A stretch of 64,000 nt of DNA from Eubacterium_B sp034180045. GTDB taxonomy: Bacteria; Bacillota; Clostridia; Peptostreptococcales; Anaerovoracaceae. A model generated the notes under the pieces. That model was not told the DNA's origin and did not search any database. It worked only from the letters and a program-made list of their open reading frames with translations. Shown piece by piece: positions 34,650 to 43,209 of this stretch. Each line of letters opens with the position of its first letter. The stretch's first letter is position 1. A program made the position numbers and the translations under genes. The stretch is from the NCBI GenBank assembly GCA_034180045.1, contig JAXFOY010000002.1, positions 17,701 through 81,700 of the forward strand, read 5' to 3'.

Positions 34650-36011
34650 ATGAATGAACTGAGAAAAGATGAAAATAAGCGACTTTACTACAGAAGGATG
34701 CTTACGGTTACGATACCTGTCGTAATACAGAATCTGCTTAATATAGGGCTTAATATGGCAGACACAATCATGATAGGAAGACTGGGGGAAATTGAACTTG
34801 CATCAACAGGTGCGGCAAATCAAATCTTTGGAATTTTCGGGGCGATTTGCTTTGGTTTTTTTAGCGGTGCAGGTGTTTTTGTGGCACAATATTACGGAGT
34901 CAAGGATATAAAGAGTATCAGGAAAATAATAGGCTTTGACTTTGTTTTGGGAGCATTAATTGCAATGATGTTCTTCTTCTTTGTGCATATTAAATCAGAA
35001 GAAATTATATCACTATTTGCAAAAGACGGGGCAGTTATAGCTTATGGAAGCCGCTATATTAAAATCGTATCATTTTCGTATATAATGACAGCAATTTCGT
35101 TTGCAATAAGTTATAATTCTCGTGTGGTAGCCAGGATGAAAGCGCCGACCATTATCAACGCAAGCGCTATGCTTGTAAATGTTGTTCTTAACTATATTTT
35201 GATTTACGGAGCGGGAGGATTTCCTGCAATGGGAGTCGCCGGCGCGGCGTATGCCACCTTAGCGGCAAGGACATATGAACTTGTTGCACTTATAATATAT
35301 ATAATATCGGACAAGACACATCCGTTTAATGCAGCCTTAAGTGAACTGTTTGTCAGCGATTTCAAGCTGTATAGAAAAGTCATTAAAACAGGTATGCCTG
35401 TTGTATGTAGCGAGGGCGGATGGTCGCTTGGCATGTCCCTTGTTTTTGCTACATATGGAATACTTGGTGCATCAGCGCTTGCGGTAATTCAAGTTGCAAG
35501 CATAACCAGTCTTATCTTCCAAAGTGTAATTTTCGGTTTCGGAAACGGTGCTTCAGTAATAGTTGGAGAGACTTTGGGAATGGGCAACTTCGATGTTGCC
35601 AAGGAGCATGCAAGACGAACTATAAAGATTTCATGTATTTTAATTTTGGGAATGGTCGCCGGGATTCTATCAATGATAAAACCGGTTTCAATCATCTATA
35701 GTTTTAATCGGGATACTACGGAGATGCTGACAAAGACTCTAATAGTCTTTGCATTTACAATGATACCTCGCATGTTGTCATACATTTATCAATGCGGGGT
35801 ATTGCGCGCCGGAGGGGATACGCTCTTTTGCATGGTTATAGAGCTTACAAGCAATTTAGTCATTGAACTTGCTATGGCATATATAGCTGTAGTATTCTTA
35901 AAATGGCCGCTTCATATGTGCATAGCGCTAGCATCTTTTGGAAATATTTTCAAAATGACAGCTTTCTATATAAGATATAGAGGCGGAAAATGGCTCAAAA
36001 AAGTTATTTGA
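34650..36011 (+). CDS. MATE-family efflux transporter (first copy)
   Basis: Twelve-helix cation-coupled multidrug exporter of the MATE class. MLTVTIPVVIQNLLNIGLNM opens helix 1, followed by DTIMIGRLGEIELAST and GAANQIF; the second half repeats the pattern (KTGMPVVCSEGGWSLGMSL). ATG 34650 is chosen because GGGGA lies five bases before it; ATGs at 34635 and 34638 lack a ribosome site. It is closely similar to the MATE gene at 41845, including MIGRLGE, AISYN and FGNGASVIVGE versus VGNSTAVIIGE, so the two are paralogs. Substrate is unknown. Confidence 0.88.
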   Translation: MNELRKDENKRLYYRRMLTVTIPVVIQNLLNIGLNMADTIMIGRLGEIELASTGAANQIFGIFGAICFGFFSGAGVFVAQYYGVKDIKSIRKIIGFDFVLGALIAMMFFFFVHIKSEEIISLFAKDGAVIAYGSRYIKIVSFSYIMTAISFAISYNSRVVARMKAPTIINASAMLVNVVLNYILIYGAGGFPAMGVAGAAYATLAARTYELVALIIYIISDKTHPFNAALSELFVSDFKLYRKVIKTGMPVVCSEGGWSLGMSLVFATYGILGASALAVIQVASITSLIFQSVIFGFGNGASVIVGETLGMGNFDVAKEHARRTIKISCILILGMVAGILSMIKPVSIIYSFNRDTTEMLTKTLIVFAFTMIPRMLSYIYQCGVLRAGGDTLFCMVIELTSNLVIELAMAYIAVVFLKWPLHMCIALASFGNIFKMTAFYIRYRGGKWLKKVI

Positions 36012-36034
36012 ATTAGTTAAAGAGGTTGGATTAA

Positions 36035-37174
36035 ATGCAAGTATATCTGGATAACAGTGCAACTACCGCAGTGTGCAAGGAAGCAGCCGATAAGGCATAT
36101 GCACTTATGATAGAGGGTTACGGAAATCCGTCATCGCTTCATTCTTTAGGACATGTGGCGGAAAAAGAATTGAAAGATGCCAGAAGCAAAATAATGAACG
36201 GATTTGGTAGCGATAGAAATTCACAGCTGGTATTTACATCTTGCGGAACTGAAAGCGATAATATGGCAATAATAGGTACATATAACCGCCTTAGGCGAAA
36301 AGCGGATGAGATTATCACGACAAAGGTTGAACATCCGGCAGTTCTAGAAGCCTGTAAGTATCTTGAAAGACAAGGTGCAAAGGTTAAGTACCTGGATGTC
36401 GACTCTAAGTGCATGATAAACCCGGAGCAGCTACGTGAAGCTGTAAATGAGAATACAGCTCTGATTTCAATTATGACGGTAAACAATGAAACCGGCTCGA
36501 TTATGCCTATTGAAGATATAGCCAAGCTAAAGGGAAATGCCGTTTTTCATACAGATTCGGTTCAAGCCTTCGGAAAGCTTCTGATGAAAAATTTGGGAGC
36601 AGATTTGATAAGTATAAGTGCACATAAGATTAACGGACCGAAGGGTGTAGGCGCTCTGTATGCCCGAAACAGTGATTTTTTATCACCTATAATCTACGGC
36701 GGAGGTCAAGAAAAGGGCTATAGGTCAGGTACGGAAAATTTGCCCGGAATTGCCGCTTTCGGCGTAGCCGCCGATATGGCTTACAAAAATATAGATAAGA
36801 AAAATGACAAGCTTTCTCAGATATGGACATACCTGAGAGAAGGAATAAGAAGTGAAATAAAGGACGTGAAGTTCAACACTACAGAAGCGGCTTGTAAGTC
36901 AATTCTTAATGTTTCTTTTCTGGGAACCAGGGCTGAGGTGATTCTACACAAGCTTGAACAGTATGGTATAATGGTATCTACGGGTTCGGCTTGCTCCTCG
37001 GGCAAAAAGGGCGGCAGCCATGTATTAAAAGCAATGGGACTTAGCCGTAAAGAAATAGAGAGCGCGGTAAGATTCAGCTTCAGTGCCGAAAATACAATAC
37101 AGGAAATGGATTATGTACTATCGAAGCTTAAGGAAGCAATCGACGGATTCAGAAGGATGGGAAGCTTCAGATAG
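36035..37174 (+). CDS. Cysteine desulfurase, NifS/IscS type
   Basis: PLP enzyme that takes sulfur from cysteine and passes it on as persulfide. YLDNSATT opens the protein; the PLP lysine is in SAHKINGPKGVGA (near residue 198) and the sulfur-carrying Cys in STGSACSSGKKGG (near 319). The 379 residues are typical. It lies 24 bases before thiI, the same pair as in Bacillus, where the desulfurase serves 4-thiouridine synthesis. A role as the dedicated ThiI sulfur donor is inferred from context. Confidence 0.93.
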   Translation: MQVYLDNSATTAVCKEAADKAYALMIEGYGNPSSLHSLGHVAEKELKDARSKIMNGFGSDRNSQLVFTSCGTESDNMAIIGTYNRLRRKADEIITTKVEHPAVLEACKYLERQGAKVKYLDVDSKCMINPEQLREAVNENTALISIMTVNNETGSIMPIEDIAKLKGNAVFHTDSVQAFGKLLMKNLGADLISISAHKINGPKGVGALYARNSDFLSPIIYGGGQEKGYRSGTENLPGIAAFGVAADMAYKNIDKKNDKLSQIWTYLREGIRSEIKDVKFNTTEAACKSILNVSFLGTRAEVILHKLEQYGIMVSTGSACSSGKKGGSHVLKAMGLSRKEIESAVRFSFSAENTIQEMDYVLSKLKEAIDGFRRMGSFR

Positions 37175-37198
37175 AATTCCCGAAAGGATATAAATTTG

Positions 37199-38386
37199 AT
37201 GAACGAAGAAAAGATTTTGATTGTAAGATGTGGTGAAGTTGCTCTAAAGGGCATGAATAAGCCATATTTTGAAAGAATGTTGGCGGAGAGAATTCATAAA
37301 AGATTGAGTTCCGCCGGCTATGGTAAAGCAAGTGTCAAAAGGCACGAAGGCTTAATTTATGTAAGATTTGATCGCGAATGGAAAACCATGGATGTTGCAG
37401 CCGAAATATCAAAAGTATTCGGCGTTGCGTCCATCAGTCCGGCAGTGGAATCCGAATCAAGCATGGATGAAATAAGCAAGGAAGCAGTTAAGTTCATGAA
37501 GAAGCTTATGGATGAGCGCTGTGTAAGAACCTTCAAGGTAGAAGCAAAACGGGCCGACAAAAATTTCCCGATTAAATCTCCTGAAATCGGCAGAATGATT
37601 GGAGCCGCTGTATTAAAGGCATGTAAAGTTCTAAAGGTTGATGTCCATAATCCGGATGTAAAACTTTTTGTTGATTTAAGACATGATAAATCATATATCT
37701 ACGCTGACAAAATTGCGGGATTTGGCGGACTTCCGTTGGGAACAAACGGCAAGGGGCTTGTTTTGCTTTCCGGAGGCATAGATTCTCCTGTAGCGGCATG
37801 GATGATGGCAAAGCGCGGAATGATGCTTGAAGCTGTGCATTTTCATTCATATCCGTATACATCTCCAAGAGCACAGGAAAAAGTCGAGGATTTAGCGAGG
37901 ATAATCGCATCATATTGTGGAAATTTCAAAATGCATGTAGTTAATCTTCTTCCTATTCAAGAGCAGATTGTCAAAGTTTGTCCGGAGGCGGAAACGACAA
38001 TTCATGTAAGGCGTTTTATGATGAGAATTTCAGAAAAGCTTGCCGAAAAGTGCGGTGCAATGATGCTGATTACAGGTGAAAATCTCGGACAGGTGGCAAG
38101 CCAAACCGCAGAAGCTCTCGTTGTAACCGACAGATGTGTTAATCTTCCCGTTATGCGTCCTCTCATCGCGATGGATAAGGTTGACATAATAGCTAAGGCT
38201 CAGGAAATCGGCACCTTTGAAACTTCAATAGAACCATATGAGGATTGCTGCACGGTATTTTTACCAAAGCATCCTACAACAAAACCACAAGTTAATAAAA
38301 TAGAAATGTCAGAATCGAAGCTCAATATAGATGAACTTGTTGAAAATGCCCTTTCAGAAGCGGAAATTGTACATATTAAAGGTTGA
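37199..38386 (+). CDS. thiI: tRNA 4-thiouridine synthetase ThiI
   Basis: Adenylates and thiolates U8 of tRNA. The N-terminal ferredoxin-like and THUMP domains (about residues 1-165) precede a PP-loop ATPase domain with LVLLSGGIDSPVAAWMMAKR near 186-205. There is no C-terminal rhodanese domain, as in Bacillus, so sulfur must come directly from the upstream desulfurase. GAAAGGATATAAATTT precedes the ATG at 37199. Confidence 0.94.
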   Translation: MNEEKILIVRCGEVALKGMNKPYFERMLAERIHKRLSSAGYGKASVKRHEGLIYVRFDREWKTMDVAAEISKVFGVASISPAVESESSMDEISKEAVKFMKKLMDERCVRTFKVEAKRADKNFPIKSPEIGRMIGAAVLKACKVLKVDVHNPDVKLFVDLRHDKSYIYADKIAGFGGLPLGTNGKGLVLLSGGIDSPVAAWMMAKRGMMLEAVHFHSYPYTSPRAQEKVEDLARIIASYCGNFKMHVVNLLPIQEQIVKVCPEAETTIHVRRFMMRISEKLAEKCGAMMLITGENLGQVASQTAEALVVTDRCVNLPVMRPLIAMDKVDIIAKAQEIGTFETSIEPYEDCCTVFLPKHPTTKPQVNKIEMSESKLNIDELVENALSEAEIVHIKG

Positions 38387-38506
38387 CGATTAAATATTTT
38401 CAGCAGATATTATCAGCTGTGAATAGACGAGGTGAACACTAAACTGTTCACTTAATATAATTCGAACATATATTGACAATTTGCTGTCATAATAATGAAA
38501 AATGGC

Positions 38507-38537
38507 TTGCAAAAACATATAAAAAGTGTTTTACTAT
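38507..38537 (+). promoter_or_regulatory. Candidate promoter of bcd-etfBA
   Basis: TTGCAA (38507-38512), a 19-base spacer and TACTAT (38532-38537). The spacing is long and the match moderate. It is favoured because a Rex-like operator lies directly at the predicted start of transcription. Confidence 0.4.
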
Positions 38538-38546
38538 ATTTGTATG

Positions 38547-38564
38547 CTGTTATTTTTATAACAA
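38547..38564 (+). promoter_or_regulatory. Rex-like operator before bcd-etfBA
   Basis: The 18-base element has the perfect inverted repeat TGTTAT-TTTT-ATAACA at its core. It matches the Rex consensus TTGTTAA-N4-TTAACAA at 11 of 14 positions. Rex represses fermentation genes until NADH rises, and bcd/etf operons are established Rex targets in Clostridia. rex itself is not in the window. Confidence 0.6.
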
Positions 38565-38593
38565 GGTGTACAAGCTTTAATAAGTATAGGCTT

Positions 38594-38637
38594 TTCTCCT
38601 AATTGCTAAGGAGAATCGTTATAATTTTTTAAGGAGG
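38594..38637 (+). promoter_or_regulatory. bcd leader hairpin with an alternative ribosome-site pairing
   Basis: TTCTCCT (38594-38600) pairs with AGGAGAA (38609-38615). The same CTCCT can instead pair with the bcd ribosome site AGGAGG (38632-38637). A T-run (38625-38630) lies between. This could be a terminator-like or translation-switching leader; it could also be chance, since AGGAG is short. Confidence 0.4.
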
Positions 38638-38644
38638 CAATTAC

Positions 38645-39784
38645 ATGAACTTTCAACTGACGAAGGAACAGGAATTCGTACAGAAAATGGTGAGAGAATT
38701 CGCTAAGACAGAAGTTGAACCATTGGCTGCTGAGATTGATCAGGAGCACCGTTTTCCAGTAGAAACTGTAGAAAAGATGGCTAAATATGGTCTGCTTGGT
38801 ATTCCTTTCCCAACAAAGTATGGCGGAATGGGTGGAGACGAGGTTTCCTACTCAATCACAGTATCTGAACTCGCAAAGGTTTGCGCTTCAACATCAGTAA
38901 TCGTATCTGCACACACATCACTTTGCTGCTGGCCAATTTACAAATTCGGTACAGAAGCACAGAAGATGCAGTATCTTCCGGATCTACTATCAGGAAAGAA
39001 ACTGGGTGCATTCGGTCTTACAGAGCCAAACGCAGGTACAGATGCTTCAGGACAGCAGACAAGAGCTGAGCTTGACGGCGATGAATGGGTACTAAACGGA
39101 GCTAAGTGCTTTATCACAAACGGTGGATATGCAGAAGTATTCGTAGTTATGGCTATGACAGACAAGTCACAGGGTAACCGCGGAATCAGCGCATTTATCG
39201 TAGAAAAGAACGATCCGGGCTTCTCAATCGGTAAAACCGAGGACAAACTTGGAATTTGTGCTTCATCGACAACAGAACTTATCTTCCAAAACTGCCGTAT
39301 TCCTAAAGATAGACTTCTTGGCGGACTTGGCAAGGGCTTCAAGGTGGCTATGCAGACACTTGACGGTGGTCGTATCGGTATCGCTTCACAGGCTCTAGGT
39401 ATTGCTGAGGGTGCTCTGGAAGTAACTATCGAATACATGAAGCAAAGAAAACAGTTCGGTAAGAAACTCTCACAGATGCAGGCTCTTCAGTTCGTAGTAG
39501 CTGATCTTGCAACAAAGATAGAAGCTGCAAAACTATTAGTTTTGAAATCAGCATTCTGCGAAGATGCAGGTTTACCTTACGGTGTTCCGGCTGCTATGGC
39601 TAAGCTATTTGCTGCGGAAACGGCTATGGAAGTAACTACAAAGTGCGTACAGCTACACGGCGGTTACGGATACACCAAGGATTACCCGGTAGAAAGAATG
39701 ATGCGTGACGCAAAGATCACAGAGATCTACGAAGGAACTTCAGAAGTTCAGAGAATGGTCGTTTCAGCATCACTTCTTCGTTAA
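38645..39784 (+). CDS. bcd: Butyryl-CoA (short-chain acyl-CoA) dehydrogenase
   Basis: Flavoenzyme that reduces crotonyl-CoA to butyryl-CoA in the butyrate pathway. The 379 residues show the acyl-CoA dehydrogenase signatures GAFGLTEPNAGTDASGQQT and LHGGYGYTKDYPVERMMRDA, with the catalytic base Glu363 in IYEGTSEVQR. The adjacent etfB and etfA make it part of an electron-bifurcating Bcd-Etf complex, which couples crotonyl-CoA reduction to ferredoxin reduction by NADH. Codons are strongly biased (ATC, TTC, CTT), unlike its neighbours, a sign of very high expression. The thl, hbd and crt genes are not adjacent. Confidence 0.9.
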   Translation: MNFQLTKEQEFVQKMVREFAKTEVEPLAAEIDQEHRFPVETVEKMAKYGLLGIPFPTKYGGMGGDEVSYSITVSELAKVCASTSVIVSAHTSLCCWPIYKFGTEAQKMQYLPDLLSGKKLGAFGLTEPNAGTDASGQQTRAELDGDEWVLNGAKCFITNGGYAEVFVVMAMTDKSQGNRGISAFIVEKNDPGFSIGKTEDKLGICASSTTELIFQNCRIPKDRLLGGLGKGFKVAMQTLDGGRIGIASQALGIAEGALEVTIEYMKQRKQFGKKLSQMQALQFVVADLATKIEAAKLLVLKSAFCEDAGLPYGVPAAMAKLFAAETAMEVTTKCVQLHGGYGYTKDYPVERMMRDAKITEIYEGTSEVQRMVVSASLLR

Positions 39785-39807
39785 TAGGATAAGGAGGATA
39801 TGAAGTA

Positions 39808-40608
39808 ATGGCATTTAAAATTGTTGTTTGCGCAAAACAAGTTCCAGATACAAACGAAATCAAAATCAATCCTGAAACAGGATCACTGATTAGAGATGGT
39901 GTACCTAGCATTCTCAATCCGGATGATGCTAATGCGTTAGAAGAAGCGTTGAGAATTAAAGATACAGATCCTGAAAACATTCATGTAACAGTTGTAAGCA
40001 TGGGACCTCCACAGGCTCAGGATATGCTGTTTGAGTGTATAGCTATGGGTGCTGACGATGCAGTTCTACTATCAGATAGAGCAGTAGGCGGTTCAGACAC
40101 ATGGGCTACATCAAACGCTATCACAGCTGCAATTGAAAAGATTGGTCATTTTGACATGATTATCGGCGGAAGACAGGCTATCGACGGAGATACAGCTCAG
40201 GTTGGACCTCAGATTGCAGAAAAGCTGAACCTTCCACAGGTAACATATGTTCAGAAGTGTGAAATGAGCGCTGACAGAACTAAAGTTACAGTACAGAGAC
40301 AGCTTGAAGACGGATACGAAGTAATCGAAGTTCCTATTCCTTGTATGCTAACTTGCACAAAGGAACTGAACACTCCTAGATACATGAATATGGCAGGTAT
40401 CTTCAAACCGGAAAAAGATATCAAGGTATGGAGTGCTGCGGATGTAGAAGTTGACCTTGCAACAGTAGGTCTAAAGGCTTCTCCGACAAACGTTTTCCGT
40501 TCATTTACACCAAAGCCAAAGGGAAAAGGAACAATGCTTGAGGGAGATTCTGAAAAGGAAGTTGCTCAGAAGCTTATCGTTGCTTTGAAGAAGAAGCACA
40601 TCATTTAA
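39808..40608 (+). CDS. etfB: Electron transfer flavoprotein, beta subunit
   Basis: Binds the bifurcating FAD and NADH in Bcd-linked Etf. KIVVCAKQVPDTNEIKINPE opens the protein; GGRQAIDGDTAQVGPQIAE is the beta-subunit signature. The 266 residues are usual for the bifurcating type. AAGGAGGATATGAAGTA precedes the ATG, and the codon use matches bcd and etfA, so the three form one highly expressed unit. Confidence 0.94.
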   Translation: MAFKIVVCAKQVPDTNEIKINPETGSLIRDGVPSILNPDDANALEEALRIKDTDPENIHVTVVSMGPPQAQDMLFECIAMGADDAVLLSDRAVGGSDTWATSNAITAAIEKIGHFDMIIGGRQAIDGDTAQVGPQIAEKLNLPQVTYVQKCEMSADRTKVTVQRQLEDGYEVIEVPIPCMLTCTKELNTPRYMNMAGIFKPEKDIKVWSAADVEVDLATVGLKASPTNVFRSFTPKPKGKGTMLEGDSEKEVAQKLIVALKKKHII

Positions 40609-40621
40609 GGAGGATATGAAC

Positions 40622-41728
40622 ATGTCAGAAGTAAATTTCGCTGAATACAAAAATGTATGGGTATTCGCTGAACAGCGTGACGGCAAGCTCATGAACGTTG
40701 CCCTCGAGCTTATCGGTGAAGGCCACAGACTATCAAGAGATATCAGCGCTGATTCAAAAGTTGCGGCTCTTTTGGTAGGTGACAAAGTTGAGCACCTTGC
40801 TCAGGAATGCTTCGAATACGGTGCAGACCTTGTATATATCGTAGAAGATCCACTACTAAAGAACTACACAACAGATGCTTACACTAAGGTAATCACTGCT
40901 GCTCTTCGTGAGTATAAGCCGGAAATCATCATGTACGGTGCTACACACATCGGACGTGACCTAGCTCCTCGTGTAGCTGGTCGTGCAAATGTTGGTCTAA
41001 CAGCTGACTGTACTCACCTTGATATCAGAGTTGATAAGTACATCGACTTCACATCAAAGAACACAACACTTAACACATCATCACTAGATCCTAAGGATCC
41101 TGATACAAAGCTGAAGATGACTCGTCCGGCATTTGGTGGTAACCTAATGGCTACAATCGTCAGCCCTACATCAAGACCTCAGATGTCAACTGTAAGACCT
41201 GGCGTTATGTCAAAGCTGGAGAGAAAACCTGGCGCTACAGGCGAAATCATCAAGTGCAGTGTTGAACTTGATGATTCAGATATCAGAACAAAGATTATCG
41301 ATATCGTTAAGTCAGCTAAGGAAATGGTATCACTAACAGATGCTGATATCATCTGCTCAGGCGGAAGAGGACTTGGCGATGCTAAGGGATTTGAGCTTAT
41401 CCAGAAGCTGGCTGACAAGGTTGGCGGTGTTGTAGGTTCATCACGTGCTGCTGTAGATTCAGGTTGGATTGATCACAGCCACCAGGTTGGACAGACAGGT
41501 ACAACTGTTAAGCCTCAGATTTACTTTGCTTGCGGTATCTCGGGTGCTATCCAGCATCTGGCAGGTATGCAGGATTCAGACATCATCATCGCTATCAACA
41601 AGGATGCTGATGCTCCAATCTTTGAAGTTGCTGACTATGGAATCGTAGGAGATTTATATCAGGTAATTCCACAGATTATTGAAGAATGGGATAACGCTGA
41701 AGCTCTTGCAGAAGCAGTTGCAGAATAG
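40622..41728 (+). CDS. etfA: Electron transfer flavoprotein, alpha subunit
   Basis: Carries the shuttling FAD. The C-terminal FAD domain shows GSSRAAVDSGWIDHSHQVGQ and YFACGISGAIQHLAGM, then NKDADAPIFEVADYGIVGD. ATG 40622 has AAGGAGG at the right distance; ATG 40616 is too close to it. The 368 residues are standard, with no N-terminal ferredoxin extension. A terminator follows. Confidence 0.94.
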   Translation: MSEVNFAEYKNVWVFAEQRDGKLMNVALELIGEGHRLSRDISADSKVAALLVGDKVEHLAQECFEYGADLVYIVEDPLLKNYTTDAYTKVITAALREYKPEIIMYGATHIGRDLAPRVAGRANVGLTADCTHLDIRVDKYIDFTSKNTTLNTSSLDPKDPDTKLKMTRPAFGGNLMATIVSPTSRPQMSTVRPGVMSKLERKPGATGEIIKCSVELDDSDIRTKIIDIVKSAKEMVSLTDADIICSGGRGLGDAKGFELIQKLADKVGGVVGSSRAAVDSGWIDHSHQVGQTGTTVKPQIYFACGISGAIQHLAGMQDSDIIIAINKDADAPIFEVADYGIVGDLYQVIPQIIEEWDNAEALAEAVAE

Positions 41729-41761
41729 TCTTAAGCTTATCTAAGTCAAATAAGATTTTAT

Positions 41762-41800
41762 CAGAAGTCACTGGTTTTCTAGTGGCTTCTGTTGTTTTTT
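41762..41800 (+). terminator. Terminator of bcd-etfBA
   Basis: CAGAAGTCACT (41762-41772) pairs with AGTGGCTTCTG (41781-41791), one wobble, followed by TTGTTTTTT. Confidence 0.85.
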
Positions 41801-41844
41801 GATATAAAGGTGTGATATTATTATCAGGCATAATGGAGGAGCAA

Positions 41845-43197
41845 ATGGACAAACGTACAGCAAGAAAGACATTTTTTAACAAATCAATGCTTATAGGCAT
41901 ACCGGTGATTTTACAAAATCTCATAAGTATAAGCTTGAATTTACTTGATACGATAATGATAGGTAGACTCGGTGAAAATGAAGTTGCAGCGGTAGGTGCA
42001 GCAAACCAGGTTTACTTTATATTTACCGTGAGTTTATTCGGTCTTTTTAGCGGTGCAGCAGTATATACTGCCCAGTATTGGGGAGCTAAGAATATAGAAG
42101 GTGTCCACAAAATGGTCGGAATCGATTATTTTGTAGGAAGTGTCTTGGCAATATTTGTAAGCGTTTTGAGCTGTTTTTTTGCAAATTATATCATACATAT
42201 TTTTTCATCGGATCAAGCAGTAGTTAAAATAGGCGCCGAATATCTTAGAATTGTTTGTATTTCATACATATTTGGAACTATTTCCATGGCAATTTCCTAT
42301 AATTGCAGAGCTGTTCAAAATCTTAGAGCGCCGACAATCATTACATTGATAGCTTTCTTTATGAATGCATTTCTAAATTATATTTTGATTTTCGGTGCGT
42401 TTGGAATACCTCAGCTAGGTGTGAAAGGTGCAGCTGTAGCTACATTGATTTCGAGAATTTTTGAATGCTTATCTCTTCTGTTATATATAATCTTTGATAA
42501 ATCGCATCCGCTGCATGCCAATTTGAGAAGTTTAAGTTCATTTAGTAAAGATATGTTTTTTCGAGTGATGAAAACGGCAATACCCGTTGTAGTTACAGAG
42601 GGAAGCTGGGCGCTTTCCTTTTCGCTTATTTTAGCTGCATACGGTAAGCTCGGGACTTCCGCACTTGCCGTTGCTCAGGTGGCAAATGTAGTCGTAAATC
42701 TATTGCAATCAGTATATTTTGGAGTTGGAAATTCTACGGCAGTTATAATCGGTGAGAGTTTAGGACAAAAAAATAAAGAGAAAGCACAGTATTTCGGAAA
42801 ACTTTCTCTAATTATGGTATTTATTCTCAATGTTGTTATAACCGTAATTTTATTGCTTTTCAGCAAGAGCATTGCCGGTATATATGCTTTCAATGCGGTG
42901 ACGACGGAGCTTCTGATTAAGACCATAATGATCGAAGCATTGCTTATAACTCCAAAGATGACGGCATATCTTTTTATTGTAGGAATTTTGCGTGCAGGTG
43001 GAGATACTCTTTTTTGCATGAAGCTGGAAATTTTTTGTAACTTATGTGTCAGTCTTCCTTTAGCATATTTGTGTGTACTCGTCTTCAAAACAAGCTTGCC
43101 GATGGCAATTGCTATTGTTGATATAGGAGATTTAATTAGAATTTTAGTGTGTTATCCGCGTTATAAGAGTAAGAAATGGATGAATATCTTCACCTAA
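41845..43197 (+). CDS. MATE-family efflux transporter (second copy)
   Basis: A 450-residue, twelve-helix multidrug/toxin exporter. IPVILQNLISISLNLLDTIM, MIGRLGENEVAAVGAANQVY and TAIPVVVTEGSWALSFSL mirror the motifs of the MATE protein at 34650. ATG 41845 is preceded by GGAGGAGCAA. The gene stands alone between the etf terminator and the convergent maf gene; the two stop codons are only a base apart and share a hairpin. Substrate unknown. Confidence 0.88.
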   Translation: MDKRTARKTFFNKSMLIGIPVILQNLISISLNLLDTIMIGRLGENEVAAVGAANQVYFIFTVSLFGLFSGAAVYTAQYWGAKNIEGVHKMVGIDYFVGSVLAIFVSVLSCFFANYIIHIFSSDQAVVKIGAEYLRIVCISYIFGTISMAISYNCRAVQNLRAPTIITLIAFFMNAFLNYILIFGAFGIPQLGVKGAAVATLISRIFECLSLLLYIIFDKSHPLHANLRSLSSFSKDMFFRVMKTAIPVVVTEGSWALSFSLILAAYGKLGTSALAVAQVANVVVNLLQSVYFGVGNSTAVIIGESLGQKNKEKAQYFGKLSLIMVFILNVVITVILLLFSKSIAGIYAFNAVTTELLIKTIMIEALLITPKMTAYLFIVGILRAGGDTLFCMKLEIFCNLCVSLPLAYLCVLVFKTSLPMAIAIVDIGDLIRILVCYPRYKSKKWMNIFT

Positions 43198-43209
43198 GTT
43201 ATAGGTGAA
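43189..43209. other. Hairpin spanning two convergent stop codons
   Basis: TTCACCTA (43189-43196) pairs with TAGGTGAA (43202-43209). The TAA stops of the MATE gene and maf lie in or next to the stem and loop. There is no T-run on either side, so termination would be weak. Confidence 0.5.

Noticed and set aside
38473..38498. TTGACA at 38473 as the bcd promoter
   Set aside because: No acceptable -10 lies 16-18 bases downstream; nearby TAATAA and TAATGA are only 11-14 bases away.
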